This document shows, piece by piece, positions 1 to 4,993 of a DNA stretch of 5,214 bases. The DNA comes from an uncultured Roseburia sp. (GTDB lineage Bacteria > Bacillota > Clostridia > Lachnospirales > Lachnospiraceae). Positions within the stretch are counted from its first letter, which is position 1. Each line of letters begins with the position of its first letter. Location of the stretch: positions 1 to 5,214 of the forward strand of contig CAMGET010000133.1 of assembly GCA_946055175.1 (NCBI GenBank), written 5' to 3'. The position numbers and the translations under genes are program-made. The notes below the pieces were generated by a model, which made no database searches, was not told the DNA's origin, and saw nothing but the letters and a program-made list of their open reading frames with translations.

Positions 1-1
1 G

Positions 2-781
2 TATATTATGGGACTGATAGGACCAAATGGCTCCGGAAAGACGACGCTATTGCATTTACTGATGGGGCTGTATAAGCCAAACGAGGGTGAAATCACTATT
101 TGTGGAAAGCAGTATGCCACAGAGGAACATGCTATACATGAAGAAATCGGTGTCGTCTTACAGGAGCGGTTGTTTGAAGACTATCGAAGCCTGCAGGAGA
201 ATGCAGATTACTATGGAAAATATTATGTAAACTACAAGCCGGAACGGATGAAAGCATATTTAGAGCAGTTCGAGCTGAATCCTGTTCGCAAATATAGAAG
301 CTTATCAAAGGGGGAAGAACTGAAGTTTCAGTTTGCATTTGCCTTAGCGCACCAGCCTAAACTGCTGTTTTTAGATGAACCGACAGGAAACTTTGATCCG
401 GAATTTCGGGAAGACTTTTTAAAGGAATTGAAGAACTTTATTGCTGATGGAAAGCACAGTATTCTCTTAGCCACACATCTGACGGAGGACTTAGACCGGC
501 TGGCAGATTACATTGTTTACCTGGAAATGGGGCAGCAACTGTTTGCCATGGACATTGAGACTTTGCACAATACGTTCCGAATGGTATCCGGTGAGGCATA
601 TAAAGTGAAGCTACTTCCAAAGGAACAGATTATTCATATGGAAGAAGGACCTTATGGAACAAAGGCACTTGTTCGACATCGAAGAAGATTTACTTATGAG
701 GGGCTGACCGTCACAGAGCCAACGATTGAAGAACTAATGTATTTTATCACAAAGCGGAAAGGGAAATTAGAGATTGAGTGA
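2..781 (+). CDS. ABC transporter ATP-binding protein, YtrB-like, 5' partial
   Basis: This is the ATPase subunit of an ABC transporter, acting at the inner face of the membrane, probably with the membrane protein that follows. Counting from the ATG at position 8, visible motifs are Walker A GPNGSGKT (5-12), Q-loop Gln52, signature LSKGE (99-103, a variant of LSGGQ), Walker B LLFLDE (119-124, catalytic Glu124), D-loop GNFD (127-130) and switch His157. About 100 residues follow the His, including a C-terminal domain of the kind seen in many drug and peptide exporter ATPases. The ATG at 8 is not the real start: Walker A would sit at residue 5, while the second ATPase in this window has about 29 residues before the equivalent YIMGL stretch, and the frame is open to the window edge with Tyr-Ile before that Met. 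Roughly 28 N-terminal codons therefore lie upstream. The substrate is unknown. Confidence 0.95.
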   Translation, partial: YIMGLIGPNGSGKTTLLHLLMGLYKPNEGEITICGKQYATEEHAIHEEIGVVLQERLFEDYRSLQENADYYGKYYVNYKPERMKAYLEQFELNPVRKYRSLSKGEELKFQFAFALAHQPKLLFLDEPTGNFDPEFREDFLKELKNFIADGKHSILLATHLTEDLDRLADYIVYLEMGQQLFAMDIETLHNTFRMVSGEAYKVKLLPKEQIIHMEEGPYGTKALVRHRRRFTYEGLTVTEPTIEELMYFITKRKGKLEIE

Positions 782-791
782 GGAAGATAAA

Positions 792-1520
792 ATGATAAAA
801 ATGGTATTAAGGGATTACAGAGAGGGCTTTCGGTGGAGCCGATTACAAAAAACATATCAATTTAACATGATTTGGCTGTATGTCTATTTCCTTACCATCT
901 TTCCAATCATAATGGGCTTGAATGAAAAATCGGGACGTATGGTGCGCTACTATACATTTGCAATGCCGCTATTGTTTGGACTTTATACCATGTCAGCAAT
1001 CCCAATCCGCCTGCCAAAGCAAATGTTTCTCTGCCCGCTATCGGAAGGTGAACGGGAAAGCTATGTGAAAACCCTGTTTATGGTACGTCTGATTATTCCG
1101 ATTGTGTTAGGAGTGACGGTTTACGGATTGGCTGTTATATTTGGTGCAGCAGAGCCGGCGCTCTTGTGGGTTCAGTTTTTCGGGATGGCTTCCGTGATGC
1201 TTAACAGTTCTATCACCAATTGGCCGGGAAGCACCTGGGAGCGGGATGAAAAGAAGAAAACCCGCTTGAAAAATCCAAAATTAAAAGGATTGTACGGAAT
1301 CAGTCTGACCGGTTTGCTTGCAGCCATGTTTTTTGCGATGATTCCGATGATAGGCTGGGATGGAGAAATTGATCTTTTCTTCGGAATCATTATGATACTG
1401 CTTGGAATAACAGCAATCATTTGTGATGCGCTAGTTTTACGTTACTTTAAGCCAATGATTGAAATGACAATTGACTATGAAACTTCTTACGATGGAATGA
1501 ACCGGAAACAAAAAGCATAA
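792..1520 (+). CDS. ABC transporter membrane subunit, six predicted helices
   Basis: A 242-residue integral membrane protein, the likely permease for the preceding ATPase. Hydrophobic segments lie at about 27-43, 53-72, 100-117, 122-140, 168-188 and 194-217. A short loop with CPLSEGERESYVK (about 81-93) sits between helices 2 and 3. It resembles the 'LP(I/V)SRxxIxxxK' loop of ABC-2 type permeases that is thought to touch the ATPase. A charged stretch WERDEKKKTRLKNPK (about 149-163) forms a second cytoplasmic loop. I chose ATG 792 because GAGGA at 780-784 lies seven bases upstream. The longer frame from TTG 774 would overlap the ATPase stop and has no ribosome site placed for it. The gap to the ATPase stop is 10 bases, so the pair is probably translationally coupled. 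No specific family name is certain. It shares sequence with the shorter membrane protein at 2627-3109. Confidence 0.85.
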   Translation: MIKMVLRDYREGFRWSRLQKTYQFNMIWLYVYFLTIFPIIMGLNEKSGRMVRYYTFAMPLLFGLYTMSAIPIRLPKQMFLCPLSEGERESYVKTLFMVRLIIPIVLGVTVYGLAVIFGAAEPALLWVQFFGMASVMLNSSITNWPGSTWERDEKKKTRLKNPKLKGLYGISLTGLLAAMFFAMIPMIGWDGEIDLFFGIIMILLGITAIICDALVLRYFKPMIEMTIDYETSYDGMNRKQKA

Positions 1521-1531
1521 GAGAGGTATTT

Positions 1532-1909
1532 ATGAGAATAACAATACAGCCCCAGGGAACCCTGGCAAACTATGAGCACATTGTAAATCAGTTAAAAGAT
1601 GCAATTGTAACAGGGGATTTAAATGCAGGAGAAGCCTTGCCTTCTATCCGCGCGTTGGCAGGAGATTTACAGGTTAGCGTTATCACCACAAAACGTGCTT
1701 ATGAAGAACTGGAAAAAGAAGGACTGATTCGTTCCGTGGCAGGCAAGGGTTTTTATGTATGCGAATACAATACAGACTATCTGCGGGAAAAACAATTGAT
1801 GATGATTGAAAAAAGACTGGCGGAACTGATTACCGGTGCAAAAAGTGCCGGCTTAAACTGCGAAGACTTTTTGGAAATGGCAGAAACTCTTTATAAGACC
1901 GAGCGGTAG
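1532..1909 (+). CDS. GntR-family transcriptional regulator, YtrA subfamily
   Basis: A 125-residue DNA-binding protein, the typical length of the YtrA subfamily, which has a winged helix and only a short helical tail in place of a large ligand-binding domain. The winged helix spans about residues 11-78: GDLNAGEALPSIRALAGDL (28-46) is the classic GntR signature, VSVITTKRAYEELE (48-61) the recognition helix, and SVAGKGFYV (68-76) the wing. Residues 83-122 should form two helices for dimerisation. The start ATG has GAGAGGT at 1521-1527. It sits 11 bases after the first permease and 17 bases before the second ATPase, in the middle of the cluster. YtrA relatives usually repress the ABC operon they belong to, often released by cell-wall antibiotics; autoregulation here is inferred. 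I saw no operator in the short gaps, so the binding site is probably at the operon promoter upstream of the window. Confidence 0.95.
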   Translation: MRITIQPQGTLANYEHIVNQLKDAIVTGDLNAGEALPSIRALAGDLQVSVITTKRAYEELEKEGLIRSVAGKGFYVCEYNTDYLREKQLMMIEKRLAELITGAKSAGLNCEDFLEMAETLYKTER

Positions 1910-1926
1910 CGGGAGGAAAGCATAAA

Positions 1927-2580
1927 ATGTTATTAGAATTTGAACATGTAACGGGGACATCAAAAAAATTTCATTTAGAGGACATCCATTTCTCACTTCC
2001 GGCAGGCTACATCATGGGATTGGCAGGAAAGAACGGAGCGGGAAAAACAACCCTGATTGACTATATCATGAATCCGAAGGTGCGCTACACCGGAACGATA
2101 CGGATAGATGGTGCCGATATTAGAAAGAATTTGATAAAAACCCGCAATCAAGTTGGTTTTGTATCGGAGGAAAACAGGTTTTTAAAGGAACGTTCCGCAC
2201 TGCAGAATGCAGAAATATTAGGACCGCTTTATGAGGTGTGGGATATGGAACTTTTTCGGGAAGCGCTAAATAAAATGGATTTGTCGTCAACCCGCGTGGT
2301 AGGAAAGATGTCCCGTGGCGAATTAATGAAATTTCAGATGGCTTTTGCCATGGCACACAAACCGGTGCTTTATTTGTTAGATGAGGTGACAGTGGGAATG
2401 GATCCGGTGTTTCGAATTGACTTTTTTAAGATGTTACAGGAAGTAATTCGGACAGAGGAAGCATCTGTTTTAATGACCAGTCATATTCAAACTGAAATTG
2501 GACAGAAAATGGATTATGTCGGAATCATGGAAGCGGGAAGACTGATTCAATTTGGCGAAAGCATAGATTTTGTAAAATAA
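1927..2580 (+). CDS. ABC transporter ATP-binding protein, YtrB-like, short form
   Basis: A 217-residue ATPase subunit. Motifs in order: Walker A GKNGAGKT (34-41), a Q-loop position occupied by Glu81 (VGFVSEE), signature MSRGE (128-132), Walker B VLYLLDE (147-153, catalytic Glu153), D-loop VGMD (156-159) and switch His186 (MTSH). The usual LDEPT is LDEVT. All residues needed for ATP hydrolysis are present, so it should be active. The protein ends about 30 residues after the switch His and lacks the C-terminal domain of the first ATPase. The start is set by GGAGG at 1912-1916, ten bases before the ATG. It aligns with the first ATPase over the whole core, for example FQMAFAMAHKP against FQFAFALAHQP, so the two may be paralogues that form either homodimers or a heterodimer. 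The likely partner is the membrane protein that follows. The substrate is unknown. Confidence 0.95.
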   Translation: MLLEFEHVTGTSKKFHLEDIHFSLPAGYIMGLAGKNGAGKTTLIDYIMNPKVRYTGTIRIDGADIRKNLIKTRNQVGFVSEENRFLKERSALQNAEILGPLYEVWDMELFREALNKMDLSSTRVVGKMSRGELMKFQMAFAMAHKPVLYLLDEVTVGMDPVFRIDFFKMLQEVIRTEEASVLMTSHIQTEIGQKMDYVGIMEAGRLIQFGESIDFVK

Positions 2581-2581
2581 G

Positions 2582-2612
2582 AAAAGCTTAAGAAAATTTC
2601 ACTTCGCTTTTT
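2582..2612 (+). other. Weak inverted repeat in the ATPase-permease gap
   Basis: AAAAGC at 2582-2587 pairs with GCTTTT at 2606-2611 around an 18-base AT-rich loop, followed by a few T or A bases. It lies in the longest gap of the cluster (46 bases). A six-pair, mostly A-T stem is thin for a terminator. It might tune expression of the two downstream genes, serve as an RNA processing site, or be chance. Confidence 0.2.
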
Positions 2613-2626
2613 AAAGAGAAAGGATT

Positions 2627-3109
2627 ATGATGAAGAAAGAACAACAAAAGGTTAGAGCATTTTATAAGGAATTTCTGTCATGGAAAGCAGAAAGTATCGG
2701 ACAATGGATTGGCGCAGGATTCCTGGAAGTATTATTTGGTATTATGATGATGGTTCCGTATCAGGAGATGAGAGAAGACAGCGGCTTTGTGGCAATGCCC
2801 ATGTTGTTTGGATCCTTAGGCGCGATGCTTTATATTGCCCCATATCTCACCTTCCGGGAAGAAGGAAATTCTGTCAGTATCTATGAAAAAATAAAATATC
2901 TTCCGGTGGATTACCGCCAGATACAAAAGATGCGGGTGTGGTACTTAATCCGGTTTGTGGCAAAGATTTTTCCGGTACTCTTTTTGTTGCAAATGGCAAC
3001 CTCGTACTGGAGTAAAGCACTAACAGCTGCGAACCTTATTTATGTCATTTTACTTGGGTTGGTATGGCCAATTCTAAGCAATCTGCCTTTTGCATGGTTT
3101 GGAAAATAA
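2627..3109 (+). CDS. Short membrane protein, probable ABC permease paralogue
   Basis: A 160-residue protein with four hydrophobic segments at about 27-44, 54-75, 107-125 and 135-152, encoded 46 bases after the second ATPase and likely its membrane partner. I do not recognise a named family, but it aligns with the six-helix protein at 792-1520. VRAFYKEFLSW resembles VLRDYREGFRW near the N-terminus, FVAMPMLFG resembles TFAMPLLFG at helix 2, and the loop LPVDYRQIQK (92-101) occupies the place of CPLSEGERES. It stops soon after helix 4, where the other protein continues with a charged loop and two more helices, so it is about 80 residues shorter. The ribosome site AAAGGA (2619-2624) stands two bases before ATG 2627 and five before ATG 2630, so the second Met may be the real start (159 residues). 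The stop is directly followed by the muramidase ribosome site, so no lost 3' part remains nearby. Confidence 0.8.
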   Translation: MMKKEQQKVRAFYKEFLSWKAESIGQWIGAGFLEVLFGIMMMVPYQEMREDSGFVAMPMLFGSLGAMLYIAPYLTFREEGNSVSIYEKIKYLPVDYRQIQKMRVWYLIRFVAKIFPVLFLLQMATSYWSKALTAANLIYVILLGLVWPILSNLPFAWFGK

Positions 3110-3123
3110 GGAGCATGAAATAA

Positions 3124-4575
3124 ATGAAACGATTTGATGATGAACTGGAAGACGATAGAAAGACAAACTCTGCTACAACGCGGAAAGAGTATGCGAAATA
3201 TGCAGTCATGGCAATACTGGTTCTGGTGCTTGCAGTTGCATTGGTATTTTTACTTCGTCCGAAAAAAGAAGAAACACTGAGTATAGATCCGGATGAACAG
3301 ACAGAAAATCGGGAAATCTCCGTGAATACGGAACTTCCACAGACAGAGACGGGAGAAACAGAAGAACCGATACAGCTACTAACTGCCGGAACTATCCCAG
3401 AAAAGAGGGAACAGACGCTTGGTATTGATGTGGCAAAGTATCAGGGCGTTATTGACTGGAAAAAAGTAGCTACCGAGGGAATCGAGTTTGCTATGATACG
3501 AGTAGGCTACCGGTCATTAGAACTTGGAGAAATCCACGAGGATGAGATGGCGAGATATAATTTACAGGAGGCATCCAAGAACGGTATAAAGCTTGGTGTT
3601 TACTTCTTTTCTTCCGCCGTTACAAAAGAAGAGGCAGTGGAAGAGGCAGACTGGGTGGCGGAACTGATTTCACAGTATCCGATTACTTATCCGGTTGCTT
3701 ATGACTGTGAAGGCTTTGACAATGAGAAAAACCGTCACTTTTGTCTTACAAAAGAGGAACGTTCTGAAATAGCAGAGGCTTTTATGGACCGGATTTATGA
3801 GCAGGGTTATACCCCAATGCTTTATGCGGCAAAAAATGAACTGGCGGATGACGCAAAATGGGAAACTGCTGATTTGGAGAAACATTACAGGGTGTGGGTG
3901 TCACATTATAACACCATTGCCGAGACTGATTATGCGGGCGAGTATGCAATGTGGCAATACACGAATCAGGGAACCGTAGACGGAATTAGCGGAAATGTGG
4001 ATTTAAATATTGCGTATTTTGGTTATGAAGGAGAAGAAGCACCTCATAGCAGTATTTTACCGGAACAAGTGACAGCAAATGTAGAAGCACTAATGAATTT
4101 TGAAGAGGTTAATGATACAGTCACTGCAAAGAATAAAACGAATTTGCGTGACAAACCGAGCCAGGGGGATGACAGCACGGTAATGCTGCAGCTGGTTAAC
4201 GGGGAGACTGCTGTCCGGACCGGAATCAGCAAAAGCGGCTGGTCGAGAGTCGAGTATAACGGAGAAACATACTATGCCGTATCCAGCTATCTTACTACAG
4301 ATTTAAGCGCACCGGCACAGAAGGACACTCCGGTGGATGATGATGGAATCAAAACAGAATTTACTGCATGTAATGATGTGGTGACAGCAAAAATTGAAGT
4401 GAATCTTAGAACATTGCCAAGCGTGACAATGGAGGAATCTCAAATTGTGACTACCCTGCACAATGGCGAAACAGTAACCAGAACCGGTATTAATACAGAA
4501 TACGGTTGGTCAAGAGTAGAATACAATGGTCAGATTTTATATTGTATAAGCAGTTATTTACAAGCCGTAGAATAG
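3124..4575 (+). CDS. Membrane-anchored GH25 muramidase with two C-terminal SH3 repeats
   Basis: A 483-residue peptidoglycan hydrolase of glycoside hydrolase family 25, which cleaves the MurNAc-GlcNAc bond, acting outside the membrane. It has an acidic cytoplasmic start (1-25), one membrane helix (26-44) followed by Arg-Pro-Lys-Lys with no evident cleavage site, and a Glu/Thr-rich linker (about 48-96). The GH25 domain is about 98-301: GIDVAKYQG with Asp102, the catalytic pair Asp194 and Glu196 in YDCEG, WQYT (277-280), and GNVDLN with Asp293. All expected active-site positions are filled. Two bacterial SH3 domains follow (about 330-390 and 417-479), probably for wall binding. AAGGAG (3108-3113) overlaps the end of the permease gene, ten bases before the ATG; an intervening ATG-AAA-TAA at 3115-3123 is too close to that site to matter. 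It is the last gene before the terminator. Its place after a GntR/ABC set suggests co-expression with the transporter; a sporulation or division role cannot be excluded. Confidence 0.95.
   Translation: MKRFDDELEDDRKTNSATTRKEYAKYAVMAILVLVLAVALVFLLRPKKEETLSIDPDEQTENREISVNTELPQTETGETEEPIQLLTAGTIPEKREQTLGIDVAKYQGVIDWKKVATEGIEFAMIRVGYRSLELGEIHEDEMARYNLQEASKNGIKLGVYFFSSAVTKEEAVEEADWVAELISQYPITYPVAYDCEGFDNEKNRHFCLTKEERSEIAEAFMDRIYEQGYTPMLYAAKNELADDAKWETADLEKHYRVWVSHYNTIAETDYAGEYAMWQYTNQGTVDGISGNVDLNIAYFGYEGEEAPHSSILPEQVTANVEALMNFEEVNDTVTAKNKTNLRDKPSQGDDSTVMLQLVNGETAVRTGISKSGWSRVEYNGETYYAVSSYLTTDLSAPAQKDTPVDDDGIKTEFTACNDVVTAKIEVNLRTLPSVTMEESQIVTTLHNGETVTRTGINTEYGWSRVEYNGQILYCISSYLQAVE
4111..4293 (+). 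repeat. SH3 repeat 1 of the muramidase
   Basis: This codes for residues 330-390 of the muramidase. It shares with the second copy the pattern ND-VTAK---NLR--PS, then NGET--RTGI, then GWSRVEYNG and SSYL. Bases have drifted mostly at third codon positions, which points to an old internal duplication. Confidence 0.85.
4372..4560 (+). repeat. SH3 repeat 2 of the muramidase
   Basis: This codes for residues 417-479, the second copy of the SH3 unit (see 4111-4293). Unlike copy 1, this region has two Cys residues, Cys416 at its edge and Cys474. They could form a disulfide outside the cell. A linker with PVDDDG separates the copies. Confidence 0.85.
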
Positions 4576-4578
4576 AAG

Positions 4579-4634
4579 AAAAAGCGTATCGAAAGAACTC
4601 ACGAAAAGATTTCTTTGATACGCTTTTTGCTTAT
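4579..4634. terminator. Strong, probably bidirectional intrinsic terminator
   Basis: AAAAAGCGTATC at 4579-4590 is perfectly complementary to GATACGCTTTTT at 4617-4628. After a bulged G at 4591 the stem goes on with AAAGAA (4592-4597) against TTCTTT (4611-4616), leaving a 13-base loop. The arm ends in a T run on the plus strand and, because the other arm begins with an A run, also in a T run when read from the minus strand. It starts four bases after the muramidase stop and lies about 40 bases beyond the stop of the convergent small frame at 4671-4772, so it can end both transcripts. Confidence 0.92.
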
Positions 4635-4664
4635 TTTAGTATTCTGTTGTCTTTTCATGGGCTT

Positions 4665-4680
4665 CACCGATTAGTCGATG
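4665..4680 (-). other. Small hairpin over the stop codon of the minus-strand small gene
   Basis: In minus-strand RNA, CAUCGA and UCGGUG pair over six positions, one of them G-U, around a four-base CUAA loop. The loop contains the UAA stop of the 33-codon frame. On the plus strand the pairing is broken by a mismatch, so if it is real it acts in the minus-strand transcript. It may only be chance. Confidence 0.3.
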
Positions 4681-4772
4681 AATGGAAGAAAATCGTTACC
4701 ACTTACCATTGCTAAACCCATTGCGATAGACTCCATATTGTTTTCAAAATAATTTTTAACCTTATTAAACAT
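4671..4772 (-). CDS. Unrecognised 33-residue small protein
   Basis: A short frame on the minus strand, from ATG at 4772-4770 to TAA at 4673-4671. A perfect AAGGAGG (4787-4781) lies eight bases before the ATG, the strongest translation start in the window, and the bidirectional terminator lies just downstream, so the unit has the layout of a real gene. The peptide begins MFNKVKNYFENN, has a likely helical middle MESIAMGLAMVSG (13-25), and ends FLPFID (28-33). It has two Lys and four acidic residues, no Cys, no Gly-Gly leader site and no long membrane helix. The middle is hydrophobic and could form an amphipathic or surface-associated helix. I know no family that fits: it lacks the Cys of AgrD-like autoinducers and the leader features of common bacteriocins. 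A signal peptide, a small membrane-associated regulator, or a bacteriocin-like peptide are open possibilities. Confidence 0.6.
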   Translation of the reverse strand: MFNKVKNYFENNMESIAMGLAMVSGNDFLPFID

Positions 4773-4774
4773 AA

Positions 4775-4835
4775 TTAGTTCCTCCTTAAATTTGTTTTTA
4801 TTGTTTTCATGTATCAGAAGCTTTCCTCCTGACAA
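4775..4835 (-). promoter_or_regulatory. Leader of the minus-strand small gene with a second ribosome-like site
   Basis: Read on the minus strand, TTGTCA (4835-4830, five of six matches to a -35 box) overlaps a second AGGAGG (4830-4825). Further on, an 11-codon frame begins at ATG 4810 and ends with TAA at 4777-4775, so ribosomes on it would run across the AAGGAGG of the small gene. The AGGAGG is 14 bases from that ATG, longer than usual, and no good -10 box stands at the right distance from TTGTCA (TACATG after 16 bases is poor). A leader control or simple chance are both possible. Confidence 0.25.
4781..4787 (-). promoter_or_regulatory. Ribosome binding site of the 33-codon gene
   Basis: AAGGAGG in the minus-strand sense, fully complementary to the 16S rRNA tail and eight bases before ATG 4772. 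It is what distinguishes this frame from random short frames in an AT-rich gap. Confidence 0.75.
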
Positions 4836-4912
4836 GTGTTATAATACAAGGACTCGAGGAAAAATATTAGATGTATTATTAACGAAAAATCAGGCAATAT
4901 TGACTTTATAAA

Positions 4913-4941
4913 TTGAAAATAAACAGAATATAAATTATAAT
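4913..4941 (+). promoter_or_regulatory. Sigma-A type promoter for the AraC-family gene
   Basis: TTGAAA at 4913-4918 and TATAAT at 4936-4941 are separated by exactly 17 bases, five of six and six of six matches to the housekeeping consensus. Transcription would start near 4948, leaving a leader of about 38 bases before the ATG at 4986. An additional TTGACT at 4900-4905 has no well-spaced partner. Confidence 0.75.
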
Positions 4942-4969
4942 GAAACTGTAGTTTATAGATAGGAAAGAA

Positions 4970-4993
4970 ATGGAATACGTGTTTTATGATTGA
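4970..4993 (+). promoter_or_regulatory. Seven-codon upstream frame overlapping the AraC start
   Basis: ATG at 4970 opens a seven-codon frame (MEYVFYD) ending in TGA at 4991-4993. Its stop is just past the AraC ATG at 4986. AGGAAAG (4961-4967) is two bases from the upstream ATG but 18 from the AraC ATG, which has only a weak GGAA (4972-4975) nearby. Translational coupling from this short frame could load ribosomes on the regulator gene. This is inferred from spacing only. Confidence 0.35.

Noticed and set aside
132..620. Minus-strand frames inside the first ATPase gene
   Set aside because: They are antisense to conserved ABC motifs, have no start signals, and resemble no protein.
774..791. 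TTG start giving the first permease six extra residues (SEEDK region)
   Set aside because: The better ribosome site GAGGA at 780-784 serves ATG 792, and the added residues are acidic and look like read-through of that site.
1471..1499. TTGACT at the end of the first permease as an internal promoter for the GntR gene
   Set aside because: No -10 like sequence stands at 16-18 bases; the segment there reads GGAATG.
2680..2886. 68-codon plus-strand frame within the short permease
   Set aside because: It is an alternative frame of a gene whose own frame has four clear membrane helices and a ribosome site.
4506..4715. 69-codon plus-strand frame crossing the muramidase end and the terminator
   Set aside because: It overlaps the muramidase out of frame, runs through the terminator hairpin, and has no ribosome site.
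4840..4845. TATAAT on the plus strand as a promoter for the AraC gene
   Set aside because: The -35 position holds GAAGCT, a poor match, and a far better promoter exists at 4913-4941.
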